From assembly GCA_022565075.1 (NCBI GenBank), contig JADFKG010000030.1, positions 1 through 15,688 of the forward strand: a stretch of 15,688 nucleotides of DNA. The letters are read 5' to 3'. Within the stretch, counting starts at the first letter, position 1. Each line of letters opens with the position of its first letter. Below, one piece after another: positions 6,010-13,686 of the stretch. The position numbers were made by a program, and so were the translations under genes. The DNA is from Chloroflexota bacterium (lineage in GTDB: Bacteria; Chloroflexota; Dehalococcoidia; SM23-28-2; RBG-16-64-32). Below the pieces are notes generated by a model, which made no database searches, was not told the origin of the DNA, and saw nothing but the letters and a program-made list of their open reading frames with translations.

Positions 6010-7910
6010 GACCCGTTCAGCGCGTCACGATAGCGGCCAAGCGCCAGCAGAGGCCAGTAGTTCCGGTAGAGGTCGTACCTGATGTAGAAGTCGCCGGGGA
6101 AGCCGGTGCCCGTGAACTGCGGCTCCAACCATTGCCCGTCTTCCTCCTGATGCTCGACCAGCCACTGCGCCCCTCGTTCCAGCGAATCGTTGATCGGGCC
6201 GTCACCATCGACGGCGAGAAGGCCGGCCATGCCCCACGCCGTTTGCGAAGGTGTGCTCTCGCCCCGGCCGGCCCACGACTCGTCGACGTAGCTGCGGGGA
6301 TCTTCACCCCAGCCTCCGTCCGTGTTTTGCGTGCCGGTGAGCCAGCCAGCGGCCCGTTGGAAGCGCCGCTTTGCCATGTCGCACCCGGCGGCCTTGAACG
6401 CCGGCAGTACGCTGCCTGTGCCAGCGACGTAGTTCACTCCCCAGCGGCCGAACCAGCTCCCGTCCGGGCGGTTCTCGCGCCGCAGGTAGCGTAGGCCGCG
6501 CTGCACCGGCCCGGAGTCGCCTTCGCCGAGGAGGGCGAGCGCTTCGATCACGTGCGCGGTGACGTCTTCCGACGGAGGATCGATCACCTCGCCGAAGTCG
6601 CAAAAGGGGATCTCGTTAACCAGGCGCCGGGTGTTGTCACGGTCGAACGAGCCCCAGCCGCCGTTGGCCGACTGCATGCCGATTAGCCAGCGCCGGCCGC
6701 GTTCGATCGCTTCGTGCTTTCGTCGCTCGTCCGGCAGGCGCACGCGGGAGAGCGCGATCAAGGCCTCGGCCGTGTCGTCGGTGTCGGGGTAGAAGTCGTT
6801 CTCGAACTCAAACGACCAGCCGCCGGGCTCGACGCCGGGCGCGCCGACCTGCCAGTCGCCACCGGTCAGCACCTGGCGGCCCAGCAGCCAGTGAGCGGCG
6901 TCAGCGAGCGCCGGGTGATCGGGCGCCACGCCGGAGTCGAGCAGCGCGTTCATCGCCAGCATGGTGTCCCACACCGGCGACACGCAGGCCTGCGGGTTGA
7001 ACGTCTCGTCGTCCTCGATCGCCCAGCCGGTCTCGAACGCCTGGAGGCCGCGCCTCATCACCGGATGCTCGAGAGCATAGCCGCGCACCTTGAGCGCGAT
7101 GAGCGAGTAGACCCAGGCCGGCTGAATGCCGGCCCAGGCGCCGTCGGCCTCCTGGTGCGCGACGATCCAGTCCTCGGCGGCGCGGTAGGCCGCATCGCGG
7201 GTGGCGCCGGGGGCGAAGCGCTCGAAGCGGCGGAGCAGACCGTCGGCGAGGTGGAAGAACGAGCCCCACCGCGAGTCCTGCGGTGCGGGAAGGCTGTAGT
7301 CCGTGCCTTCGCGACCGTCAGGGAACAGCTCGTCGATGCGGGCGTAGTCCGGCACCGGGCACGTCGGACGCTCGCTGAGGATGATCAGCATCGGCACGAT
7401 CGTCGCCCGCGCCCAGGACGCGAAGTCGTAGATGTTGAGGGGGAACCAGCGCGGCAGGAAGATCATCTCCGGCGGCAGGACCGGCACGCCCCGCCAGTCC
7501 CACTGACCGAAGAGGGCGAGCCAGATCTTGGTGAAGACACGCACTTTCGGCACGCCACCGGCCGAGAGTACCCACTCGCGAGCGCGAGCCATCGCCGGGT
7601 CGTCGGGCGATACGCCAGCGAGCTTGAGCGCGAAATAGGCCTCCACTGTGGCGTTGATGTCGGGTGGGCCGCCGTGGTAGACGGCCCACGTCCCGTCGGC
7701 GCTCTGCTGGCGGCGCAGGTAGGTGGCGACTTTGCGCCAGCGCCCGTCGTCGCCGACGCCAAGGAAGTGCGTGAGCAGCAGGTACTCCGCCGCCATACAG
7801 ACGTTCGAGTCCAGATCGCCCAGCCAGTAGCCTGACGGGTGCTGCGTGCGGAGGAAGTAGTCCTGCGTCCGCTGGATCGCCTCGTCCAGCGCCTCGGGAG
7901 AAGCGCTCAT
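6006..7910 (-). CDS. shc: Squalene-hopene cyclase
   Basis: A 634-residue class II triterpene cyclase that converts squalene to hopene and hopanol at the membrane. The catalytic acid motif is D376-T-D378-D379, almost the same numbering as Alicyclobacillus SHC (D374-D377). QW-type repeats are visible, including QSANGGWGSFD, QEADGAWAG, QNTDGGWGEDP and QEEDGQWLEP. The C-terminal GTGFPGDFYIRYDLYRNYWP block is typical. Length matches the family. The ATG at 7910 overlaps the hpnG stop (ATGA), so translation is coupled. It is the last gene of the hopanoid cluster. Its TAG stop shares the CTAG at 6006-6009 with the stop of the selenoprotein gene on the other strand, and no terminator lies between them, so transcripts are likely to run into each other. 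Confidence 0.96.
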   Translation of the reverse strand: MSASPEALDEAIQRTQDYFLRTQHPSGYWLGDLDSNVCMAAEYLLLTHFLGVGDDGRWRKVATYLRRQQSADGTWAVYHGGPPDINATVEAYFALKLAGVSPDDPAMARAREWVLSAGGVPKVRVFTKIWLALFGQWDWRGVPVLPPEMIFLPRWFPLNIYDFASWARATIVPMLIILSERPTCPVPDYARIDELFPDGREGTDYSLPAPQDSRWGSFFHLADGLLRRFERFAPGATRDAAYRAAEDWIVAHQEADGAWAGIQPAWVYSLIALKVRGYALEHPVMRRGLQAFETGWAIEDDETFNPQACVSPVWDTMLAMNALLDSGVAPDHPALADAAHWLLGRQVLTGGDWQVGAPGVEPGGWSFEFENDFYPDTDDTAEALIALSRVRLPDERRKHEAIERGRRWLIGMQSANGGWGSFDRDNTRRLVNEIPFCDFGEVIDPPSEDVTAHVIEALALLGEGDSGPVQRGLRYLRRENRPDGSWFGRWGVNYVAGTGSVLPAFKAAGCDMAKRRFQRAAGWLTGTQNTDGGWGEDPRSYVDESWAGRGESTPSQTAWGMAGLLAVDGDGPINDSLERGAQWLVEHQEEDGQWLEPQFTGTGFPGDFYIRYDLYRNYWPLLALGRYRDALNGS

Positions 7911-8668
7911 GCCACTCGAGAGCCGGCGAGCCGCGGCAGGAAGGCGCTCAAGAACCGCGCGAGGGTGCCGAGACCTAGCCGCTGGCGTTCAGCCTGCTGG
8001 GCGAACATCGGAATGTATTCGGGGTGGTCCTTGATCCAGGCCTGGAAGGCGTTCACATCGAATGTGCCGTCCGCGGAGATCGCCGGCGTCTCGACAAGCT
8101 CATCGGCAGCCTGGTCCGTGACGACCCGTAGGGCGAGGTATGGCAGGTCGGCCGCCGCGGCCGCCTTACCGATCCAGTAACTCTCCATCTCCACGACGTC
8201 ATGCCCCATCCAGGCGTGGAGGTCGGCCTTGCCGCTGGACGTCCAGACGACCTCGTCGACCGTCACAGCTGAGCCGATCCTCGCCTCGATCCCGGCGCCT
8301 CCGGCGACTTCAAGCGCCAGCGTCATGAGCCGCTCGTCCGAGAACGCCGGCGTCTCTTCCGGGGCGCCGCGCGCACCGGCGTGGTGTACGTGTGAGCAAG
8401 CGATCAGCTGACCGGCGCTCAGATCGAGGTTCAGGCCGCCGGCCGTCCCGACCGACAACACAGCCTCCGGCTTGAAGTGCCCCAGCACGGCCGTCGCGGC
8501 GTTGTGGGAGCGGCGACCGAGGCCCGTCTGGCAGACGGCGAGACCAGCGGTTTCGTAGACGGGAAAGCCTGCGACGTCTCGGGACGGCCCGATGGCGCCG
8601 CCGCCGAAGCAGGCCCGGACTTCAGTCTCCTGAGCCGCGAAGACGAGGATCACTGGCGCCGCGTGCAT
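7907..8668 (-). CDS. hpnG: Hopanoid-associated nucleoside phosphorylase HpnG
   Basis: A 253-residue protein of the purine nucleoside phosphorylase / MTA-SAH nucleosidase superfamily. HpnG removes adenine from adenosylhopane to give ribosylhopane or its phosphate. Seen in sequence: an N-terminal strand VILVFAAQETE, the phosphate-loop-like SVGTAGGL (72-79), the nucleoside-binding V-V-E160-M-E162-S, and the late acid D185 in RVVTDQA. By sequence alone it could be a general nucleosidase, but the position between hpnH and shc makes HpnG the best call. The ATG at 8668 has only a poor GGCGG upstream. A GTG five codons downstream is possible. It lies 40 bp after hpnH and overlaps shc by 4 bp. Confidence 0.85.
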   Translation of the reverse strand: MHAAPVILVFAAQETEVRACFGGGAIGPSRDVAGFPVYETAGLAVCQTGLGRRSHNAATAVLGHFKPEAVLSVGTAGGLNLDLSAGQLIACSHVHHAGARGAPEETPAFSDERLMTLALEVAGGAGIEARIGSAVTVDEVVWTSSGKADLHAWMGHDVVEMESYWIGKAAAAADLPYLALRVVTDQAADELVETPAISADGTFDVNAFQAWIKDHPEYIPMFAQQAERQRLGLGTLARFLSAFLPRLAGSRVA

Positions 8669-8708
8669 CCGCCGGCCAGGCCGGGCGCCTGAGGCGCTGG
8701 AGCGTCGA

Positions 8709-9761
8709 TCACCGGCGGGCTGCCCGCTCGATCTGGCGAGCCTTCTTCGCGATGCCGGAATTCGCCGAGCGGCGCACCATCTCGACGAAGGCGCGCGGAC
8801 TGGACATCGCCTCCTGGATCGCCGAGCCCTCGTAGCCGCAGTGCATCATGCAGGTATCGCAGCGGGGGTCTCTGCCCAGGCCATAGGCCTTCCAGTCCGT
8901 CTCCATCAGCTGGTCGAACGTCGTCACGTGCTCGTCGGCGATGAGATAGCACGGCTTACGCCAGCCCGCGGGCGTGTAGGTAGGCGTACTCCACTGCGTG
9001 CACTCGTACTCCCGTTCGCCGATGAGGAAGTCGAGGTAGAGCGGGTTGTGATAAAAGCGCACGCTGTCACGGCAGCCTTCGAAGACACGGCGGAAGAACG
9101 AGCGTGCTTCTTCGCGCTGGAGGAAGATGTCGTGCTGCGCGACCTCTTTGTACTGGAAGCCGGGCGAGACCATCATCCCTTCGATGCCCATGTCGTTGAG
9201 CATCGCGAACAGCCGATGATACTCCTCGGGTTGGTTGCCGCTGAAGAGCGTCGTATTGGTGCAGACGCGGTGACCGGCTTTGCGGAAGGCCTTGATCGCC
9301 TTGATCGCCACGTCGTAAACGCCCTTACGCTCCACGGCGACGTCGTGGGTGTCGCGGAGGCCGTCCAGGTGGACGACGAACGCGAGGTACGGCGAGGGCT
9401 TGATGACGCGAAGCGCCTTGCGATACAGGAGGGCGTTCGTGCAGAGGTAGACGTAGCGCTTCTGCTTGACGATGCGCGCGACGATTTCGCCGATCTTCGG
9501 ATGCATCAACGGCTCGCCACCAGCGATCGACACGACGGGCGGGTTGCACTCATCGACGGCGGCCATGCACTGCTCGACCGTGAGCTTGCGCTCGATGATC
9601 GGCTCGTACTCGCGGATACGGCCGCAGCCGGTACAGGTGAGGTTACACTCCTCCAGCGGCTCGAGGATCATGGTCAGGGGAAAGTGCTCTCGCCCCTTGA
9701 TCTTCTGCTGGAGGAGATACCAGCCAAGCTTCAGCGATAGTCCCAGTGGTCTTCCCGGCAT
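8709..9761 (-). CDS. hpnH: Adenosyl-hopene transferase HpnH (radical SAM)
   Basis: A 350-residue radical SAM enzyme that adds the 5'-deoxyadenosyl group of SAM to diploptene, the first step to C35 hopanoids. The cluster motif is C39-NLT-C43-TG-C46 near the N-terminus, followed by SIAGGEPLMHP, the GGE motif that binds SAM. A C-terminal Cys group C301-DT-C304-MMH-C308 is also present. Length and overall sequence match HpnH closely. The ATG at 9761 has AAGGAGG at 9766-9772, which overlaps the TAA stop of the polyprenyl synthase, so the genes are 9 bp apart and probably coupled. Cytosolic and oxygen-sensitive by family knowledge. Confidence 0.95.
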   Translation of the reverse strand: MPGRPLGLSLKLGWYLLQQKIKGREHFPLTMILEPLEECNLTCTGCGRIREYEPIIERKLTVEQCMAAVDECNPPVVSIAGGEPLMHPKIGEIVARIVKQKRYVYLCTNALLYRKALRVIKPSPYLAFVVHLDGLRDTHDVAVERKGVYDVAIKAIKAFRKAGHRVCTNTTLFSGNQPEEYHRLFAMLNDMGIEGMMVSPGFQYKEVAQHDIFLQREEARSFFRRVFEGCRDSVRFYHNPLYLDFLIGEREYECTQWSTPTYTPAGWRKPCYLIADEHVTTFDQLMETDWKAYGLGRDPRCDTCMMHCGYEGSAIQEAMSSPRAFVEMVRRSANSGIAKKARQIERAARR

Positions 9762-9765
9762 GTCG

Positions 9766-9772
9766 CCTCCTT
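9766..9772 (-). promoter_or_regulatory. Strong ribosome-binding site of hpnH overlapping an upstream stop
   Basis: AAGGAGG on the minus strand, 4 nt before the hpnH ATG. Its first bases are part of the TAA that ends the polyprenyl synthase. This is the best Shine-Dalgarno sequence in the cluster, so HpnH may be made at higher levels than its neighbours. Confidence 0.75.
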
Positions 9773-10781
9773 AAAAGTCCCTTTCGAGCAAGAAGTCCGC
9801 GACCTCCCGCATCTCATCAGCCGCGCGCTCGTCGAGATCTGCAGCGGCCAGCTCAGAGAGCGCGGCGGTGCGGTGGCCGTCCGCCTCATCTTGACAGTAT
9901 GCCTGTGCTCCGAGTGAGTCCAGCAGGCCGACAACGAAAGAGACGTCGCCCGCCGAGAGTTCACCCGCCCGGTACACTCTCTGCAGTCGCTCCAGCTCGT
10001 CGCCTTCAGCTCGCTCCAGTGCGAAGACGATGGGCAGGGACTTCTTGCGCCGGCGGATGTCGGCGGCGACGGGCTTTCCGGTGCGGTCGACGTCGCCCCA
10101 GATACCGAGCATGTCGTCGCGCACCTGAAAGGCGAGGCCAAGCTGCCGGCCGCAGCGTCCGAGCGACGCCACGTTCTCAGGCGATGCGCCGGCAGCGAGC
10201 CCGCCAAGAGAGAGCGCGGCGTCGAAGAGCGCGCCGGTCTTGCGGGAGATCATCGCCAGGTAGGCGTCGAGCGAGACGTCGCCCCCTCCCTCGAAGGCGA
10301 TGTCCATCACCTGCCCCTCGACCATCTCCAGCGTCCGTTCGTCGAGCAGGCGCGAGGCGGCGACGACGGAGGTTTCGGTGACTTCGGTCAGCGAAAGGTG
10401 CGCCAGTGCGAGAAGGGCGTCGCCGGCGTTAATCGCCTGCGGCTCGCCCCAGAGCACCCACACCGTGTCACGGCCGTGGCGGAGGCGGTCGCCGTCCTGC
10501 ACGTCGTCGTGGACCAGCGAGAAGTTGTGGACAAGCTCAACAGCCGAGGCGAACGGCAGGGCGCGTTCTGCTTGGCCGCCGGCGGCCTCGCAGGCAAGGA
10601 GGCAGAGCACGGGCCGCAACCGCTTGCCGGTGCTCTGGGCGGGACGTCCTTCAGCGTCTTCCCAGCCGAGATGGTAGCGCAGCATGCGATAAAGGTCCCG
10701 CGGTTGCGGGCGGTCAACGAGGCTGCGCAGGTGATCGTCCAGCGCCCGCCGGTAGCGGGTGAGGGCAGCCGGAGGCTGCAA
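9771..10781 (-). CDS. Trans-isoprenyl diphosphate synthase (polyprenyl synthetase family)
   Basis: A 336-residue all-alpha prenyltransferase that condenses IPP with allylic diphosphates. The first Asp-rich motif is D92-D-V-Q-D96 without the two-residue insert seen in bacterial farnesyl diphosphate synthases such as IspA. The second is D222-D-M-L-G followed by GDVDRTGKP and RRRKKSLP. Position -5 before the first motif is F87. These features alone do not settle product length: farnesyl or geranylgeranyl diphosphate are both possible. The cluster context argues for farnesyl diphosphate, the substrate of HpnD. The start is TTG at 10781, two bases after the stop of the yjbQ-like gene, with GGCGAG a few bases upstream. 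No internal ATG fits the family N-terminus. Confidence 0.9.
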   Translation of the reverse strand: MQPPAALTRYRRALDDHLRSLVDRPQPRDLYRMLRYHLGWEDAEGRPAQSTGKRLRPVLCLLACEAAGGQAERALPFASAVELVHNFSLVHDDVQDGDRLRHGRDTVWVLWGEPQAINAGDALLALAHLSLTEVTETSVVAASRLLDERTLEMVEGQVMDIAFEGGGDVSLDAYLAMISRKTGALFDAALSLGGLAAGASPENVASLGRCGRQLGLAFQVRDDMLGIWGDVDRTGKPVAADIRRRKKSLPIVFALERAEGDELERLQRVYRAGELSAGDVSFVVGLLDSLGAQAYCQDEADGHRTAALSELAAADLDERAADEMREVADFLLERDF

Positions 10782-10783
10782 GG

Positions 10784-11248
10784 TTACTCGCCTACGAGCT
10801 GTACGACGATTTCGCGCTCGCGAGCGTGGTCAAGCTCGACGAGGAAGATGCGCTGCCACTGGCCGAAGAGCATGCGGCCGTTGGCGATGGGGACGCTCTC
10901 GCTGGCGCCGAGCAGCAGATGCTGGCAGTGGGAGTGGCCGTTCGGCTCCTCGCCGCTATCGATCGGGTGGCCGTAGCGGTTGTGCGCGTAGTCGGCGTCG
11001 CAGGGCGCGGCATGCTCCAGCATCTTCTCCATATCGGCGATCAGGTGCGGTTCGTTCTCGTTGATGGTGATGGCTGCGGTTGTGTGCGTAGAGAAAACGA
11101 CGACGAAGCCGTTTTCGATCCCCGACTGCTTTACGAGCTCAGTCACCTGATCCGTGATGTCGATGAACTGAGGTCCCCGCTCGGTCTGGAAAGCGAGTGT
11201 GTGCGAGGCGATCTTGCTACGGCTCTCTTCGCGGGTACCCTTAAGCAC
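10784..11248 (-). CDS. YjbQ/UPF0047 family protein
   Basis: A 154-residue protein of the YjbQ (UPF0047) family, small trimeric metal-binding enzymes. Weak thiamine-phosphate synthase activity has been reported for some, and the physiological role is unsettled. Family blocks are clear: FSTHTTAAITINENEP (52-67), a His-containing N-x-H-x-H segment (NGHSHCQH, 103-110), LLGASESVPIANGRM and FGQWQRIFLVELD. GTG 11254 is in frame, but AAGGAG at 11256-11261 is too close to it. GTG 11248 is 7 nt away and is chosen. The gene sits within the hopanoid cluster, 2 bp upstream of the polyprenyl synthase and about 200 bp after hpnE. No direct hopanoid role is known to me. It may simply be carried along, or may act on a phosphorylated intermediate. 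Confidence 0.9.
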   Translation of the reverse strand: MLKGTREESRSKIASHTLAFQTERGPQFIDITDQVTELVKQSGIENGFVVVFSTHTTAAITINENEPHLIADMEKMLEHAAPCDADYAHNRYGHPIDSGEEPNGHSHCQHLLLGASESVPIANGRMLFGQWQRIFLVELDHAREREIVVQLVGE

Positions 11249-11255
11249 GCGCACG

Positions 11256-11261
11256 CTCCTT
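11256..11261 (-). promoter_or_regulatory. Ribosome-binding site deciding the yjbQ-like start
   Basis: AAGGAG on the minus strand leaves only 1 nt before GTG 11254 but 7 nt before GTG 11248, so the later start is favoured. Confidence 0.65.
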
Positions 11262-11363
11262 CTGTTGAGTGGATGATGGACGCCCGGCGACCGGAGCCAA
11301 GAAGGCCGTTGCGGGCGGTGTCAGTGCCTGTTGGCGTGTTTCTGTCATTCTGGCTTGAGGAAC

Positions 11364-11392
11364 AGCATACCGGCGACGAGGGGAAGCGTCCA
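11364..11392 (-). promoter_or_regulatory. Weak candidate promoter inside the hopanoid cluster
   Basis: In the ~200-bp gap between hpnE and the yjbQ-like gene, TGGACG (11392-11387), a 17-bp spacer and TATGCT (11369-11364) match the sigma70 consensus at 8 of 12 positions. It would start transcripts about 110 nt before the yjbQ-like gene. The rest of this gap holds a hairpin at 11399-11419 and no gene that I can see. Confidence 0.3.
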
Positions 11393-11398
11393 CCCGTG

Positions 11399-11419
11399 CC
11401 GGGACGCGTCCTCGTCCGG
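11399..11419 (-). terminator. GC-rich hairpin downstream of hpnE, possible attenuator
   Basis: CCGG-G-ACG and CGT-CCGG pair as 7 bp with one bulged G around a 6-nt loop, 37 nt past the hpnE stop. No U tract follows on the minus strand, so it is at most a weak or factor-dependent terminator separating hpnCDE from the downstream genes. Confidence 0.25.
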
Positions 11420-11455
11420 TAGTTTACAACCTGGTGACGGCAGTTGCACGCATTT

Positions 11456-12829
11456 TCACAAGCTTATGCCTCCGCCAGCCGGCCTTTCGGCACGCACGAG
11501 CGATCGCATCGCTTCCAACGCGGCAGAGGCGCCGCTGCGAACCGCGCTCTCCATCGTCGCCGGCCAGCCAGTGTCGGTCCAGTCGCCGGCAAGAAAGAGG
11601 TTGCGCAGGGGCGTGCGCTGGGTCGGGCGCAGCCGGGCGACGCCGGGATGAGCCGCGAACGTGGCGTCGCGCTGCTTGACGACGAGCGCACGCACCAGGC
11701 CGACGTCGCGCGCCGCTGGGAACAGCGCCCGGATCTCCTTCTCGAACTGATCGCGGATCTCGACGGCGGGCACGTCGATCCACTCGCGCGCGCCGCTGAG
11801 CGAGATATCGAGGTACTGCGGGCCGTCTTGCCGCCAGAGCTTCGACTTGTTGAAGACCCACTGCACCGGTGTGTTGAGGAACGCCGCGAACGCCCGGTCC
11901 CACACAGGCCGCTCGAACCAGAGGTGGACGTTGACGATGGGCGACGCGCTGATCTGGCCTATGCGCCCGAAGAAGCGATCGTCGCGGACGGCGTCCGGGA
12001 GCACCGCCGGCACGTCGCCCGGGGCCAGTGCTATGACGTAGGCGTCGGCCGTAACGTCGCCGGCGGTCGTGAGGGCGCGCGAGATGCCGTCTGCGTTCGT
12101 CTCGAGACCGTTGAGGGCGACCGTCGTCAGGATTTCGCCGCCACGGGACTCGATGTACTCGCGCGCGGCGCCCGCCAGGAGCGAGGAGAGGCCCATCTTC
12201 GCCCAACCAACGTTGGCGCCGTCGCGCGTGCGCAGGAAACCCTCCTGGAACACCATGAGCGCGAGGGCGGCGCTGACGCGCGACGCGTGATCGTTCAGCG
12301 TGGGCTGCACGATGAGGTTCCAAAGGCTGTCAATGGCGTTGCGGCTCTGACGGCGGTCGAGGAGCCACTGCTCAAACGTTATGTCGTCCAGCTCCGGGTG
12401 CCTGGCGAGATCAGTTGAGCGCATTTGCGCGAAGGCGTATGCGGCGAGCGCCTTTTCGCGCAGGGAGAGCGATTTGAAGCGCAGCAGCGACGGCATGAGG
12501 TGCGCGGGCGGTGGCAACGATGCGCTCTGCAGAACCGATTCGCCACGGACTTTATCGATGATGGGCACGCGAAAGCGTCGCTGGAGGTGTACGCCGTCGC
12601 GCACGCCGAGCCGCTCCAAGAGGGCGATGTACTCTGTGCAGCAGCCGAGGAAGACGTGCTGGCCGTTGTCGACCTCGACGCCGTCGGCCTCGTACGAATA
12701 GCATCGCCCGCCGAGGAAGGGGCGCTTCTCGATCAGTTTCACGCGCACTCCAGCGTCGGCGAGCTCGCAGGCTGCGGTGATGCCCGCGAGGCCGCCGCCG
12801 GCGACGAGGACGACCGAGCGGTCGGTCAT
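11456..12829 (-). CDS. hpnE: Hydroxysqualene dehydroxylase HpnE (FAD-dependent)
   Basis: A 457-residue flavoprotein of the amine oxidase / phytoene desaturase superfamily. HpnE reduces hydroxysqualene to squalene in the HpnCDE route. The N-terminal dinucleotide-binding motif is G11-GG-L-A-G16 with E34 at the end of the second strand, followed by RPFLG40-G-R. VDNGQHVFLGCC (near 53-64) and the C-terminal FLAGDWTDTGWPATMESAVRSG FAD-binding block are typical of HpnE. The open frame extends upstream to 13123, but ATG 12829 overlaps the hpnD stop (ATGA) and gives the normal N-terminus, so it is the start. Last gene before a gap of about 200 bp. Confidence 0.93.
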   Translation of the reverse strand: MTDRSVVLVAGGGLAGITAACELADAGVRVKLIEKRPFLGGRCYSYEADGVEVDNGQHVFLGCCTEYIALLERLGVRDGVHLQRRFRVPIIDKVRGESVLQSASLPPPAHLMPSLLRFKSLSLREKALAAYAFAQMRSTDLARHPELDDITFEQWLLDRRQSRNAIDSLWNLIVQPTLNDHASRVSAALALMVFQEGFLRTRDGANVGWAKMGLSSLLAGAAREYIESRGGEILTTVALNGLETNADGISRALTTAGDVTADAYVIALAPGDVPAVLPDAVRDDRFFGRIGQISASPIVNVHLWFERPVWDRAFAAFLNTPVQWVFNKSKLWRQDGPQYLDISLSGAREWIDVPAVEIRDQFEKEIRALFPAARDVGLVRALVVKQRDATFAAHPGVARLRPTQRTPLRNLFLAGDWTDTGWPATMESAVRSGASAALEAMRSLVRAERPAGGGISL

Positions 12830-13686
12830 CGCACGACCGAGCGGACAAGCTCGCGCCCGGCGAGGGCTAGCTTCTTGCCGGTGCCGGGGCCGACGCGGCG
12901 GCGGAAGATGACGCTTGGCCGCCGCTCGATCTCGTCGAGAATGCTGCTGTAGATGCCCGTCATCACGCCGACGCAGGCACGGGCGCGAACGGGAAGATGC
13001 GGCAACAGGCGCCGGCCGCTGGCATAGAACTCTCGCGCGCGGTGCACCTGGTAGGCGATCAGCCGCCGGAACTCCGGCGTCACCTTGCGTTCCAGCAGCT
13101 CCGCGTCGCTGTAGCCGAACCATTCGACTTCTTCCTGCGGCAGGTAGACGCGGCCGCGGTCCGCATCCTCGGCGACGTCGCGGAGGATGTTCGTGAGCTG
13201 GAGCGCAATGCCAAGGTCGGTGGCGTACTGGCGCGAACGCTGACCGCCGCTGTAGCCGAAGATCTCGATGGAGATGAGGCCAACGGAGGACGCCACACGA
13301 TAGCAGTACGCGCGCAGATCGGTAAACGTGGCATAGCGGCTGACGGTGAGGTCGGTGCGCACACCATCGATCAGGTCGATGAAGTGCTGCAGCGGTACAT
13401 CGTAGCGCTCGATCGTCCGGCCCAGCGCCTCGAAGACGGGGCCGTCCGGGTCACCGGCCAGGCTGCGATCGAGAGCGTCGCGTGCGCCGTCCAGCGCCCG
13501 CTCGGCCTCATCACGGGGGAGGTCGCCGTCGGCGAGGTCGTCGCACTGGCGGGCAAAGGCGTAGGCGGAGTAGATCGCGCGACGCTGCGCCGGCGGAAGC
13601 AGGAGGAAGCCGTAGTAGAAGCTCGACGCCTCGCGGCGGGTGATCTCGCGGCAGTACTCGTAGGCCGCGTCTATCCTGCTACTCAC
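12826..13686 (-). CDS. hpnD: Presqualene diphosphate synthase HpnD
   Basis: A 286-residue squalene/phytoene synthase family enzyme that condenses two farnesyl diphosphates head-to-head to presqualene diphosphate. The first Asp-rich motif is C48-D49-D50-L-A-D53, and the second is L-R-D170-VAE-D174-ADRGRVYLP. The N-terminal ASSFYYGFLLLP block is typical of HpnD. A phytoene synthase is the alternative from sequence alone, but the tandem with hpnC and hpnE makes HpnD the clear choice. The GTG start at 13686 overlaps the hpnC stop (GTGA), and the TGA overlaps the hpnE ATG, so all three are coupled. Confidence 0.93.
   Translation of the reverse strand: MSSRIDAAYEYCREITRREASSFYYGFLLLPPAQRRAIYSAYAFARQCDDLADGDLPRDEAERALDGARDALDRSLAGDPDGPVFEALGRTIERYDVPLQHFIDLIDGVRTDLTVSRYATFTDLRAYCYRVASSVGLISIEIFGYSGGQRSRQYATDLGIALQLTNILRDVAEDADRGRVYLPQEEVEWFGYSDAELLERKVTPEFRRLIAYQVHRAREFYASGRRLLPHLPVRARACVGVMTGIYSSILDEIERRPSVIFRRRVGPGTGKKLALAGRELVRSVVR

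Noticed and set aside
6714..7835. 373-residue plus-strand open frame opposite shc
   Set aside because: Antisense shadow of a gene with clear motifs. The product is rich in Arg, Val and Ala with no recognisable domain.
11444..12418. 324-residue plus-strand open frame opposite hpnE
   Set aside because: Antisense shadow of a well-identified flavoprotein gene.
12830..13123. N-terminal extension of hpnE to 13123
   Set aside because: The extra 98 codons lie inside hpnD in another frame and read as Arg-rich noise. ATG 12829 gives the normal FAD-binding N-terminus and overlaps the hpnD stop.
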